From Tupaia tana (taxonomy: Eukaryota > Chordata > Mammalia > Scandentia > Tupaiidae): 64,000 nucleotides of DNA. The stretch spans positions 132,472,092-132,536,091 of the forward strand of contig JAKSZU010000006.1 in assembly GCA_026018925.1 (NCBI GenBank), written 5' to 3'. Of this stretch, positions 46,919 through 58,241 are shown piece after piece; within the stretch, counting starts at the first letter, position 1, and each line of letters begins with the position of its first letter. A model generated the notes under the pieces. The model was not told the origin of the DNA, ran no database searches, and saw only the letters and a program-made list of their open reading frames with translations. A program made the translations under genes and the position numbers.

Positions 46919-46986
46919 CTGGGTCATTGGAAGAATCATGAAGCATTTTTGCATAGAAAAATAAGTCATGACTTTTCTGACAACCC
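46919..46986. mobile_element. palindromic mariner-like MITE, copy E
   Basis: 68 bp flanked by TA. CTGGGTCATTGGAAGAATCA left arm; AAGTCATGACTTTTCTGACA then ACCC right arm. The loop is shortened compared with the other copies. Confidence 0.82.
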
Positions 46987-46988
46987 TA

Positions 46989-47447
46989 AATATATACATA
47001 CCTTGCTGAAGCCAAAGTGACCTTAAAATTTGGTTAGATGGCTCTATGTCAGAACCATATAAGCATGCACAACAGAGGAAGAGTTCATGCTGGCGACACC
47101 TCTGTTCAACCACCTTGCACAGGAGGATGTGAAAGAAAAAAGAACCCTAACAAAATGATTATAGCATTTTACTTCTTGTGCTCTTCTCCTTACCAATGGC
47201 AACATCAGCAATTAAACCCACCCAGAAAATTACACTTTGGTCTATAGGTTAGAAATCTAACCCAGTTTGGAATTAAACAGTAACACACTTCACATTTACT
47301 TATACTATTCAAAACAAACATATGAGACAGATGATCAATAAAATCTAGAATTTCATTTTCAATTAGCTGACTTCAGACTGACACAGGCATTTTCAAATCA
47401 CTTCCTATTAAACACAACAAATAAGCTGTATTAAAGGATAGTACTGG
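46989..47447. other. single-copy stretch
   Basis: No recognised repeat. A 69-residue frame at 47038-47247 has no motif I can name. Confidence 0.4.
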
Positions 47448-47448
47448 A

Positions 47449-47704
47449 GACAGCAGGTGTCATGATGGTTAATACACTGGACTCCCACATGGCCGATCAT
47501 GGTTCAAGTCCCAAACCTGGTGAGTTGAAAATCACACCAGGTACATGTGCGTGCGTGCCCCAAATTCCCAGAAAATAAAGGGGAAGGGATTGTGGTATGG
47601 TCATATCCCCTGGGGGTGATTTCTCACTTTCTCTCTCACTGTCTCTGTCCCTCTCCAACAAACACACATATGCTATGAAAAAAACCTTAAAAATAAAATA
47701 AAAT
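47449..47704 (+). mobile_element. tRNA-derived SINE, long form
   Basis: GGAGACAGCAGGTGTCATGA head, B box GGTTCAAGTCCC, CCCCAAATTCCCAG, CCCCTGGGGGTGA hairpin, and an A-rich end where GCTATGAAAAAAACC replaces the usual motif. Confidence 0.88.
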
Positions 47705-48125
47705 AGTACTTTGGCGAATGAGAGTATGAATATCAAGAACAAAACAAATAAAAACTCCACATAGACATTTTGGTATCTATGTTTAATCTAGTTCAAGTGT
47801 ACAAAAGTATGTTTGGTCCCTAGACACAATGTTCTTTTATGTTTTCAACTGAAGCAGCAAAGCAAATAAATGCTGTGGTATCAGACAAGACTCCAAGTTG
47901 TATGACAACTTTGCCTCAGACTGTCAACAAGCCACATATTTCTCTCAGGTACCTCTGTGGTTCAGCCTCAATAATGTTTCTCTTTACAACTCCCCTGGAC
48001 ACTCTCACTGTCCCAAAACCACATAGTAGCCAAAACAAGAAAGACTTTTTCAGGAGTACTTAGGGTTTAAAAATAATGTAACATTATTACTTAAAAGAGA
48101 GAAAAATGTAGAAATCAGTAGATAA
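47705..48125. other. single-copy stretch
   Basis: Some resemblance to a MIR core near 47890-47960, too weak to call. Confidence 0.4.
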
Positions 48126-48139
48126 AAAAGGATGGTTCT

Positions 48140-48410
48140 GGGACCAGCAGTTAGCGTAATGGCTATGTCGCTGGACTCCCACGTAGTCGACCGCGGTTCG
48201 AGTCCCGGACCCGGCGGCTTAAACTCATGCCGGGCGTGTGTGCATGCGTGCCCAAGATCCCAAGAGGAGAATGGAGGAGAAGGGACTGTGGCGTGGCCAT
48301 CCCCCCTGGGGGGTGATTTCCTGCTTTCTATCTCTCTGTCTCTCTCTGTCTGGCGAGCGCACGCGCTCTATAGCAAAAACCTCTCCAAAAAAAGAAAAAA
48401 AAAAAAAAAA
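48140..48410 (+). mobile_element. tRNA-derived SINE, reference copy of the long form
   Basis: Best-preserved copy. The head is GGGACCAGCAGTTAGCGTAA, with A box TAGCGTAATGG and a perfect B box GGTTCGAGTCC. It continues ATGCCGGGCGTGTGTGCATG, CCCAAGATCCCAAGAGGAG, hairpin CCCCCCTGGGGGG, CT block, GCGAGCGCACGCGC, CTATAGCAAAAACCTCTCC and an A-tail. TSD AAAAGGATGGTTCT at 48126-48139 and 48411-48424. Many intact CpGs imply very recent insertion. It is transcribed by Pol III and mobilised by L1, by analogy with other tRNA SINEs. Confidence 0.97.
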
Positions 48411-48867
48411 AAAAGGATGGTTCTACAAAGATGTTGCATAAGGAGGAAATCCTAGGTGACTGAGTGAAGACGTACAGGAATAATGCAGTAAGTGAGAGAA
48501 AGGAAATAAATCCAGCAAAATCAAAGACAAATAGTAATATAGAAATTTCTATTTTTTTTACATTAAAAATTTTCAAAGAAATCTTCCAAATTTTAGAGAA
48601 TAGTAATAAACTAGTCCTTTTGTTATGTAAATGTGATAAAATAATCTGAATTTTCCTATAATATGTGTATGGAATTGTGTTATATGTGGGTGGATAGACA
48701 GCCAGGGATGTATATATACACACTACATACATATCTACTTTTATATAAGTCTGTTTTCTATATCTAAATATACTATGTTTTTACTCTAAGTTATTCATCT
48801 GTAAGAATTTTATGACCAGTATTGTTTTCTCTGAAATTTTGCTGCCCTCTTTCAAAAAGCAGGTTTT

Positions 48868-49138
48868 TTTTTTTTTTTTTTTTTTCTTTTTTTGGGGGAG
48901 AGGCTTTTGCTATAGGGCACATGCGCTTGCCAGACAGACAGAGAGATAGAAAGCGAGAAATCACCCCCCGGGGGGGATGGCCATGCCGCAATCCCTTCTC
49001 CTTCATTCTCCTCTCGGGATCTTGGGCACGCACGCACACGCACCCGGCGTGAGCTTTAAGCAACCAGGTCCGGGACTCAAACCGCGGTCGACTACGTGGG
49101 AATCCAGCGACATAGCCGTTACGCTAACTGCTGGTCCC
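48868..49138 (-). mobile_element. tRNA-derived SINE, long form, young
   Basis: T-tail, GCTATAGGGCACATGCGCTT, CCCCCCGGGGGGGATGG, CGCAATCCCTTCTCC, CGCGGTCGACTACG, CTAACTGCTGGTCCC. TSD near AAAGCAG-TTTT on both sides (48856 and 49142). Confidence 0.95.
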
Positions 49139-49154
49139 TAGAAAGCAGTTTTTA

Positions 49155-49402
49155 TGGCCAGCAGGTGGGACAGTGGTTAAGGTGCTGGACTCCCACATAG
49201 CTGACCACGGTTTGAGTCCCAGACCCAGCGGTCTGAAAATCACATCGGGTGCACATGTATCCTTCCCAAAATCCTGAGCGAAGAATGGAGGGTAAGAGAT
49301 AGTGGTGTGGCCACCCCAACCCCTGTGGGGGTGAGTTCTCACTTTCTCTCTCCATCTCTCTTTACCAAGTGTATGCACCTTATAGCAAAAACCTAAAAAA
49401 CA
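49155..49402 (+). mobile_element. tRNA-derived SINE, long form
   Basis: GGCCAGCAGGTGGGACAGTG head, B box GTTTGAGTCCC, TTCCCAAAATCCTGAG, TTATAGCAAAAACC and an A-tail. Starts 16 bp after the previous SINE, in inverted orientation to it. Confidence 0.92.
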
Positions 49403-49409
49403 AAGTTTT

Positions 49410-49629
49410 TAATACTAGAGGGCAAGTGTACCCACACAAGAGAGGAAGCATCCCCCAGTAGAGCCTGGTCATGCCATGATCCTTTTTCTGCCAATTCCCA
49501 TCCCATTCAGATCCTGGGCACCAGGGCAAATACGGCATGAAGCTAGTGTGGTAGAGACTCGCATCCTATTTGGCCACGTGTGCCTGGGCTCCCACACAGC
49601 CCATGAGTACTGCACCATGGGGCTGGCCC
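49410..49629 (-). mobile_element. tRNA-derived SINE, old
   Basis: TTTTTAATACTAGAGGGCAA, CATGCCATGATCCTTTTTC, CATTCAGATCCTGGGCACC, ending CACCATGGGGCTGGCC. Third SINE in a close cluster. Confidence 0.72.
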
Positions 49630-50637
49630 TGTCCTTCTTATTGAACGTACTTCTTGTTCTAAACTAGAAAACTCACACATGAGTATGGGAAGGGTAGGGC
49701 GAGGGTGGTGTATGAGTGAGAAGAGAGAAGAAATCTCTAATTTATGGAAATAATGAGGCTTTTTCTTAGCAGGCTGATATATCCACATTTATAGTCACCA
49801 GATAAGGTTCTGTGGCAAATTTTCCAAACCTTCATAGATGGATGTGGAAAAATTAGAATGAGCTTTTTGTGCTGGTGGTCTAATATAAGAAGAGAAGCTG
49901 TTACTGTATTTCTCTATGTAGATGGTCATGATTTCATAGACAAAATATCCAGAATAAGTGTTTCAAAAACTGACATAAATCCTGATAGTATAAGAAAGTA
50001 TCTATTACCTACAATATGTCCAGAATCAATCTTTGTGAGGGATGATTATGGTTTGACCCAAGATCTGCCAAGTATATTTTCTTCCAAAAAGTCCCTGGTG
50101 CTTCCAAGCACAGTCCCTGCTGGGGATACTTTATAGGCTCCAAAATGAACAGAATGTTAAAGACTAACAAGATTTGTGAGAGTCTTTTCTTGGCAAATTT
50201 GACAACAATTAGTGCCTATTAAGTTTTTTATTAGTCACATAGTAAATGAAACAGAGGATGTGATATTTAAATATATACATATCACATTTAGAAAGAGTGA
50301 TTATGAATATAAAAATGATAGACAAATACATGTTTGGAAAGGAGAGATGGGGAAAAGGGAGAGATTGAAATTAACACATCATTAGTCCTTAATTGCTCAC
50401 CTGAAACAACTCAAACAGAAACCAGGATATAAACACTATTCTAAGGAATCCAAGGGTAGACATTCTACTTCCTAAAAATATCTTACCAAACTGTCTCTCC
50501 ATTTCCCCACCTAGCTCCAGGTAGCATGATAACTTCTTTAGGGCAGTATAATAGCCTGTTAATTTGTCATTCTTATCCACTGATTTTTCAACTTCCTTGA
50601 TTATCTACAGAGCCACAGAATTAATTTTGAAAAGAAA
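49630..50637. other. single-copy stretch with an unexplained open frame
   Basis: Contains an open frame at 49858-50136 (+, 92 residues) whose end reads SLVLPSTVPAGDTL. No domain, splice site or family recognised. No transposon recognised. Confidence 0.4.
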
Positions 50638-50646
50638 AGTGACTCT

Positions 50647-50921
50647 TGAGGCAGCAGGTAGCATGGCAGTGAAGGTGCTGGATCCCACATGACTGACTTC
50701 CAATCTGCATCTTGGACCCAGCAGCCTGAAAAACATTATGGGTGTGTATGCCTGAGTGCCCAAAATCCCAAGAGGAGAAAGGACGAAAAGCAACTGTAGC
50801 ATGGCCATGCCCCCAGGGGGTGATTTCTCATTTTCTCTCTCTTTGTCTCTCTCTGTCTGTTTCTGTCTGTCATTAGTGAGTGAGTACATGTGCCCTATGG
50901 TAAAAATCTATTTAAAAAAAT
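50647..50921 (+). mobile_element. tRNA-derived SINE, long form (upstream of a pair)
   Basis: GAGGCAGCAGGTAGCATGGC head, TGCCCAAAATCCCAAGAGG, CCCCCAGGGGGTGA, CCCTATGGTAAAAATC. The left TSD AAGTGACTCT (50638) reappears only after the next SINE (51189). Confidence 0.92.
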
Positions 50922-50922
50922 C

Positions 50923-51187
50923 GAGACCAGCAGATGGCGTAATGGTTACATCACTGGACTCCCACATAGTCGACCTTGGTTCGAGTCCTGAACCCTGTGG
51001 CTTAAAACTCATGCTGGGTGTATGTACATGCGTGCTCAAAATCCCAAGAGGAGACTGGAAGAGAAGGGACTGTAGTGTGGCCTTGCCACCGGGTGGTGAT
51101 TTCTCAATTTCTGTGTCTCTGTCTCTCTCTGTCCCTCTGGCAAGTGCACACACATGATAGCAAAAATCTCTCTTAAAAACAAAAAAA
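50923..51187 (+). mobile_element. tRNA-derived SINE, long form (downstream of a pair)
   Basis: GAGACCAGCAGATGGCGTAA head, B box GGTTCGAGTCC, CAAAATCCCAAGAGGAGAC. It sits directly in the A-tail of the preceding SINE, same strand. Confidence 0.93.
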
Positions 51188-51284
51188 TAAGTGACTCTGA
51201 AACACATTGTCCAGAATGTATATCTCATATACTTGAAAAAAGAACCTTCAAGGAAAAGCACAGTCTTCTACCTCTACCCCTCCA

Positions 51285-51765
51285 GCCCGATCTTGACCAC
51301 TTTCACTCTGGCATGGTCTTATAAATCTTCAGTGAGTCCTCTGAATGTGCCATACTCTTCCTGCTATGTGACTGGCAGGTATTTTCTCCTTTATCTGTAA
51401 ATTCTTCCTTCCCTTTCATCACTTGATTAACTTATAAGAGCCCTGCATATCTCAACTCAAATATCATTCCCCAAGGAAGCCTTTTTTGACCCCTTGACTC
51501 AGTCCTAAGTCTTTATTGTAAATATCCATAGCTTTGCTTCAAACACATTGTCACTGTGTACTTGTACTAGTTTTTATTATAACTCGATTAATAGATGTGC
51601 TCCCCATTAGGCTGAGAATTCCAAAAAGACTGAAAACATGACTCTTCTTTCTTGCACCTATGTTTCCAGAGCCAGTAAAACACTTGGCACCTGTTAGGTA
51701 CACAAGAAATATTTAGCCCCTGACTGAATGAATGAATAAATAAATAATAAAATAAAATAAAATAA
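51285..51765 (+). mobile_element. LINE2 3' end
   Basis: CATATCTCAACTCAAATATC, CCAAGGAAGCCTTTTTTGAC, CCCCATTAGGCTGAGAATTC, CTTGGCACCTGTTAGGTAC, ending (TGAA)n/(AATA)n. Confidence 0.82.
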
Positions 51766-51910
51766 ACACAAAAAATGATACCCTTCCTGTTTCCCTCATC
51801 TCAACTCTTCGATATCTTATACTTTTTGGCATAAATAACCAAACAGTAACCATATTCAAGACCTATTATCAGGTTTGCAGGAAATTATCTTCTGTTGCGA
51901 TATTCAATGA

Positions 51911-51950
51911 ACTGAAAGTATTAGAAGTTAACTGAAAGTATTAGAAGTTA
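51911..51950 (+). repeat. 20-bp perfect tandem duplication
   Basis: ACTGAAAGTATTAGAAGTTA occurs twice head to tail. Confidence 0.97.
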
Positions 51951-52104
51951 ACTAAGCTAATGTTGTTTATGCAGAGAACCAAACGAAAAAAGAAACAGCT
52001 TTAAAGAAAAGCCCATCTCTACATTAAGTAGTAATGTAAAGTTATTAATGTCTGTGTAACATCAAAGTACTATAGTTATAAATATGGGGGGAAGGTAAAT
52101 GTAT

Positions 52105-52131
52105 GTTTTTAAGGAATTACTTATTTAGTTT

Positions 52132-52172
<41 letters not shown>

Positions 52173-52289
52173 TTTGAAATTCACCAGAGAGAGAGTGGGA
52201 AAGAGAGAAAGCAAGCCACAAGGCCTCAGACTCAAACCATGGATGGCCATGTGGGAGTCTAGCATCCCAACCATGCTACCTCTGGCCCC
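52105..52289 (-). mobile_element. tRNA-derived SINE, short form, (AAT)n tail
   Basis: (ATT)n at 52138-52171, ACTTTGAAATTCACCAGAG, GAAAGCAAGCCACAAGG junction, CATGCTACCTCTGGCCCC head. TSD AGGTAAATGTAT at 52093-52104 and 52290-52301. Confidence 0.93.
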
Positions 52290-52301
52290 AGGTAAATGTA
52301 T

Positions 52302-52786
52302 CTTACATGAAAGAAAAGATATAATGCTAACCACACTTAAAAAGGTAGTAATAATATTAAAAGCTAATAGTCTACTCACAGTACTTATATATTATTCATC
52401 TACAAAACCTTTTCCAGGTATAAATGTCAAAGTGGACAGTTAAAAAAGCTCTAAATGGACAAAGCCCATTGTACAGTTTCCAACCATGAAAATTCTTTAA
52501 CTGTGTCCTACCTTAGGATAGGTGTCAGTTCACATTATGGATCATAAGCTTATAAATACAGAAAGAAATTTACTTTTTTTTTACTTTGGTTATTAGCATA
52601 ACTCAATTGATTTAATAAGGATAGACCTGAATTATCAGCTGTCTAGTTTTGTTGAATAAAGGCGAGGAAAATTCTGTACAGTAAATGATACCATGTAACA
52701 TTCAGTACAAGATACTGTTATACTGGACAAAAGTTACCGAACTTAAATTCCAGAGATTGAAATTGAATTATTGAATTATTATTTCG
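52302..52786. other. single-copy AT-rich stretch
   Basis: No recognised repeat or coding block. Confidence 0.45.
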
Positions 52787-52804
52787 CTCTCTTGTCAAAT
52801 TTTT

Positions 52805-53098
52805 TTCTTTTCCTTTTTTTTTTTTTTTTTTTGTTTTTTTTTTTTGTTTGTTTGTTTGTTTGTTTTGCTATAGGGTGCATGCACTCACCAGAAAGAAAGA
52901 CAAAGAGACAGAAAGCGAGAAATCACCCCCAGGGGGGATGGCCATACCACAATCCCTTCTCCTCCATTCTCCTCTCAGGATCTTGGGCACACATGCACAT
53001 GCACCCGCCGTGAGTTTAAGCCACTGGGTCCCAAACTCAAACCACAGTCGACTACATGGGAGTCCAGTTACATAGCCATTACAACCAACTGCTGGTCC
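52805..53098 (-). mobile_element. tRNA-derived SINE, long form
   Basis: Long T and (TTTG)n tail, GCTATAGGGTGCATGCACTC, CCCCCAGGGGGGATGG, ACCAACTGCTGGTCC. TSD CTCTCTTGTCAAATTTTT/CTCTCTTGTCACATTTTT at 52787 and 53099. Confidence 0.96.
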
Positions 53099-53177
53099 CT
53101 CTCTTGTCACATTTTTAAAATAATAATAAATAAAAGTAAATAAATAATTCTTAAAACACACACACACCCCTAAAATT

Positions 53178-53436
53178 TTTATTTTGAGAGGTTTGCTATA
53201 GGGTGCATGCACTCAACAGAAAGACAGAGAGAGGCAGAGAGACAGAAAGCGAGAAATCACCCCCTCTCCAGGAGGGATGGCCACACTGCAATCCCTTCTC
53301 CTCCATTCTTCTCTCAGGATCTTGGGCACACATGCACACGAATTTTGCGTGAGTTTAAGTCACCGGGTCCAGAACTCGAACTGCGGTCAACTACATGGGA
53401 GTCCAGCGACATAGCCATTACACCATCTGCTGGTCC
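53178..53436 (-). mobile_element. tRNA-derived SINE, long form
   Basis: GAGGTTTGCTATAGGGTGCA, CACCCCCTCTCCAGGAGGG (altered hairpin), CAACTACATGGGAGTCC, CACCATCTGCTGGTCC. TSD CCCCTAAAAT on both sides. Confidence 0.94.
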
Positions 53437-53477
53437 CCCTAAAATATTTTTTTAAAAAAAGACCATTAGGCAGAGAC

Positions 53478-53704
53478 CTGCAGATGGCATAATGGTTATA
53501 TTACTGGACTCCCACATACATGTGTGTGCATGTATGCCAAAATCCCAAAACAAGAATGGAGGAGAAGGGATTATTGTATGGCCATCCCCTTAGGGGGTGA
53601 TTTCTCACTTTATGTTTCTCTGTCTCTCTCTGTCTCTCCAGCAAGCATGCATGCCCTATAGCAAAAATTCTCTCTCTTAAAAAAAAAAAAAAAAAAGATA
53701 CACA
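53478..53704 (+). mobile_element. tRNA-derived SINE, 5'-trimmed and internally deleted
   Basis: Begins CTGCAGATGGCATAATGG. The head is fused early to ACATGTGTGTGCATGTATGC, so the B box is lost. TSD CATTAGGCAGAGAC at 53464-53477 and 53705-53718. The deletion may predate insertion. Confidence 0.93.
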
Positions 53705-54054
53705 CATTAGGCAGAGACATCAGTAATTCACACTGTGGCTGAGAGAGAGTCCACAGATTAGTCCAAGCAAATCACTAAATAAACAAAACAAACACAAGAC
53801 AGTAATTCTCGGGTGAAAGTTTAGTGTGAGGAAGTCAGACTCAGAGTTTCTATAATAAATTATCAAATTCTCTAGTTTTCATTTAAAAATTCAAAGAAAC
53901 AGGAAATTGTGATCCATGCACAGGTAAATAATAAGCTAATAGAAACAGTCTCTGAGGGGCTCCAGATGTTAGACTTGGCAGACCATAATTTTGAAATAAC
54001 TACTATAATTATGTTAAAAAATTTCAAAGAAACCATATAGTTTTTCTTTTTTTT

Positions 54055-54291
54055 AGATATTTGTTATGGGCACATGGACTCACCAGAGACAAACAGAAAG
54101 AAGAAAAGTGTCCCCGCATCAAACCAAGGATGGGCATACCACAATTCTTTCTCCTTTATTTTCTTTTTGGGATTTTGGGCACACATGTACACATGCCCTG
54201 CATGATTTTTAAGCTGCTGGTTCCAGGACTTAAACCGCAGTCAACCATGTGGGAATCCAGTGCCTTGACCACCACACCACCTGCCAGCCCC
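54055..54291 (-). mobile_element. tRNA-derived SINE, long form, old
   Basis: TTTAGATATTTGTTATGGGC, GGGCATACCACAATTCTTTC, GACTTAAACCGCAGTCAACC, CCACCTGCCAGCCCC. Confidence 0.87.
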
Positions 54292-54481
54292 ATCATTTTA
54301 CAATGTATTATTACATTGTACATCTTGAATAAATTCAATTTGTATTTGTCAGTATACCCTAATAAAACTAAAAAAACAACTAACAAAATAAATAAATAAA
54401 TAAATAAAAGGTGCATAAAGCAATAATTCTAGTACTATACTATAATCTATATGCTGAGCAAATAAAAACAACTGTGAATCA

Positions 54482-54721
54482 GGCCAGCCAGGTGGCACAG
54501 ATGTTAAGGTGGCTGAATTCCACATGTCTGAATGCATGGTTTGAGTCCCAGACCATAGTGTCTTAGAAAATAGAGCAGTCATGTGATCATGTGTGCCCAG
54601 AATCCTGGGAAGAGAATGGAGAAGAAGGGATTGTGGCATGACCATCTCCCTTGAGGGGTGATTTCTTACTTTCTCTCCAGGGAGTGCATCAACCCTATAG
54701 CAAAAAAATAAACTAAAATAC
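54482..54721 (+). mobile_element. tRNA-derived SINE, long form
   Basis: GGCCAGCCAGGTGGCACAGA head, GTGCCCAGAATCCTGGG, CTCCCTTGAGGGGTGA, CCCTATAGCAAAAAAATAA. TSD CTGTGAATCA at 54472 and 54723. Confidence 0.93.
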
Positions 54722-56710
54722 CCTGTGAATCAAAAGGTTATATTCAGTAAAATTATCCTTCAGAAATGAAGAAATACAGATATTTCTGAACAAAAAATGA
54801 AAGAACTAAGTATGTCTATACTTCCTTATAAAACTACTAAATAAAAACCTATGGCCCTCCAAAAAAAAATCAGATTATAACTTGACTCCATGTAAAGAAA
54901 TAAATAGCACCATAAAAGCAATATAAAAATTGTACAAACATGTACATTTTTTATATCAACCCTTAACAGATTTATGAAAGATAATTTCATAGAACAATAA
55001 TTAAATAATTGTATTTGGGGGCTCATAATATAGGTAAATATTTTATATGTGTGTGTATTATATATGCTTTATCCTAGTGTATGTAAAGCATTTTTATATA
55101 TTATATAAAATATAATATGAGATGGACAAAATGGAGCTGTAGTTGAGTAAGAAAATTAAGCACAAGCAGATATATTCAATATATAGAAAGAAAGAGCTCT
55201 GGAATAGGTAAATATGTGGATTGAAAGAAAAAATTTAAACATACCTTTTATCTTTTTGCCAGTCTTATTTAATATGCATAAGATTATGTTACTCAATTAT
55301 AACACTGTATTATAGCATATATGACATCTATAGATCTATAGATTTCATAATAAGAGCACACAAGGGAGAGTGAGTAGAACTATATTGGAACATACTCTGT
55401 ATTTTACAAGAATTAGTATTAATCTGAGCTAGATTTTGCCAAATCAAAATGCATTAGGAAATCTTTACAGTACCATTAGTAAAATAATAATATGTGTATA
55501 TTTCTGTGCATATATCATAAAAAAGGAAATAAAATAGCTATCACAAAGAAGGTAATAAAGTAGGAACACAAGAACAAATAGGCATAAGATATAGCAAATG
55601 GCAAAATGACAAATGTAAATCTTTAAAATAACTTAATAATTACATTAAATATAAATGTATAAACACCACAATCAAAAGGAAGAGATTATATTTTTAAAAA
55701 GGTTTAATTATATTATGTCTATAAAAGACACAATTACATTCAAAGACACAAATAAGCTGAAAATAAAATGAAAAATATATAACATGAAAACAGAGACCAT
55801 AAGAGAAACAGATATTAGTAAGAGCACAGAAGACTTGAATAATACTATTAAATATTTGACCTAACTAACATCTGTATAACAGTTCTCCCCATATAAAACA
55901 CATTCTTCTTAAGTACATAGGGGAACATTCCCCATGCTATGCTATATGGCAAACCACAAAAAATGTTTTAATGTTTTTAAACAATTTGAAATCATACAAG
56001 GCATGTACTCAGACCAAAGTGGATTTAAATTAGAAATCAACAATGGAAAGAAATTTAGAAAATCCAACAAATATTTGGAAACTAAAAACTCATTTCTAAA
56101 TAATCCATAAGTCAAAGGAAAGGAATCTCAAAGAATATTAGAAAATAGTGCATGCTAAATGAAAACCAAAATGGAAATTTATAAGATATAGTTAAACAGT
56201 ATAAGAAATCATTTTTAGCTTTAAACACTTACAGTAGAAAATATGAGAGATCCTAAATCAGTGATCTAGCTCTCTATCTTTAAAAAGCAGAAAAATAAAA
56301 GCAAACTAACAGAAGAATACAAGCAGAGGAAAGGAAACAAAAAAGATAGATTGAAATGGAAATCAGCAAAACAGAGACTAGAAAAACAAGAAGAAAAAAA
56401 TCAATTAAACTTCACTCAGTTCTTTAAAAAGTTCAATAAAATTGACAAGCTTTTAGCTAGACTGACCAAGAAAAAAAGTGAAAAGACACATATTACCAAA
56501 AACAAGGATGAAAGCAAAAATATCACTATGGCCTTACAGAAATTCAAAGAATTATAAAGACATTTAAAAAAATAAATAAAGACATTCAATGAAAAACTTA
56601 ATGCTAACAAAATTAAAAAACTAAGACAAAATATCAAAATCCCTTAAAAAGACCCAAATTATCAAAACTGACTCAAGAAAAAATAAAATTCGATTTGTCC
56701 CATAATTATT

Positions 56711-56983
56711 ATTATTTATTTTTTCTTTTTTTGGAGAGGTTTTTGCTATAGGGCGCGTGCGCTCGCCAGACAGACAGAGAAAGACAGAGAGATAGAAAGC
56801 AGGAAATCACCCCCCAGGGGGGATGGCCACGCCGCAATCCCTTCTCCTCCATTCTCCTCTCAGGATCTTGGGCACGCACGCACACACGCCCGGCGTGAGT
56901 TTAAGCCGCCGGGTCCGGGACTCGAACCGCGGTCGACTACGTGGGAGTCCAGCGACATAGCCATTACGCTAACTGCTGGTCCC
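56711..56983 (-). mobile_element. tRNA-derived SINE, long form, very young
   Basis: GGGCGCGTGCGCTCGCC, CCCCCCAGGGGGGATGG, GCCGCCGGGTCCGGGACTCG and CGCGGTCGACTACGTGGG keep nearly every CpG. A perfect 15-bp TSD, TGTCCCATAATTATT, lies at 56696-56710 and 56984-56998. Confidence 0.97.
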
Positions 56984-58241
56984 TGTCCCATAATTATTAA
57001 AAAATCAAATTAGTAATTTAAAAGTTTTACACATAGAGAAGTCTAGGCATAGATGGCTTCGCTGGGAGACTATCATTTAGAGAAGAAATAATACCAATCT
57101 TTCAATAATTCTACCAGACAAAAGAAGAAGAGGGCAGATGAACTAGCAAACTATTTCAAAAAAGTCAAACAACATCAACAACAAAATCACAAGAATACAA
57201 AAGTACAGATGAATATTCATCATGTGTACAGACACAGAAGTATTCAACAAGTATTAACAAGCTGGCTCAGCAACATATAGCAAAAACTATACATCTGACT
57301 AAGTGGAAATTATCCTAGGATGAAGGATATCTGAATATTGATATTCAGATATTAAACTGTAATATGTTATATTAGAATAAACAACAACAAAAGACCATCA
57401 TAATAGATGCAGAAAAATATTTGACTAAATCCACCACCTAATGATAAAAAAAACTCAATGAATTTCTCAACCAATAGAAAATTTTTTCTTTTCACTATAA
57501 AGAGCATCAACATAAACCTACAGCTAATATCATACTTAATGGTATAAGACAAAATGCTTTCCTCCTAAGATCAAGAACAAGAACAGGATGCCTATCGGAC
57601 TATCTGCTCTTATGATTTCCATTTAACTATACTAAGGTTCTAGGTAGTATGGTGAGTTAGAAAAAGAAATAGAAGGCATCCATAGTGGAAAGTAAGAAGT
57701 AAAAGCACTGTCTATTCAGACTGTTTAATTCTATGTAAAGAAAATCTTAAGGAATTCACAAAACTTGCAAAACTAATCAACTAGTTCAGTAAGATGGCCA
57801 AATATAAGATCAATGTAGATAAATAAATTACATTTCTCTATATTAGCAATGAATAATAAACCTGAAGTGAAATTAAGAAAATAATTTTATTCACAATAAC
57901 ATCAAAAAGAATAAAATATTAAAGAATAACTTTAACAAAAGAATTTTAAGATTTGTATATTGAAAACTAGTAAATGGAACTGAGACTATTAGGAAAAAAA
58001 ATTAAATAAATGGATAGGTATTCCATGTTCATAGACTGGAAATCTCAATACACTGAAATGTAAATTCCTCATAAATTAATCTATACATTAAACATAATAT
58101 AATCTCTATAAAAATGCCAAAAGGATTTTATTCCCCAGAAATTGACAAGCTGATTATGCAGTCTGTAAGAAAATACAGAGGATAACAAGAACAACTTTGA
58201 AGAAGAATCAAATAAAGCACAATGTAAAACTAAAGTGATCT

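Noticed and set aside
7132..46986. CRISPR-like array from the repeated palindromes
   Set aside because: The copies are kilobases apart, each with TA target duplication, and the host is a mammal. They are dispersed transposons.
48150..48215. Possible functional tRNA gene
   Set aside because: A and B boxes are present but the cloverleaf is imperfect, the 3' end continues into SINE body, and the unit is bracketed by a TSD. It is a SINE head.
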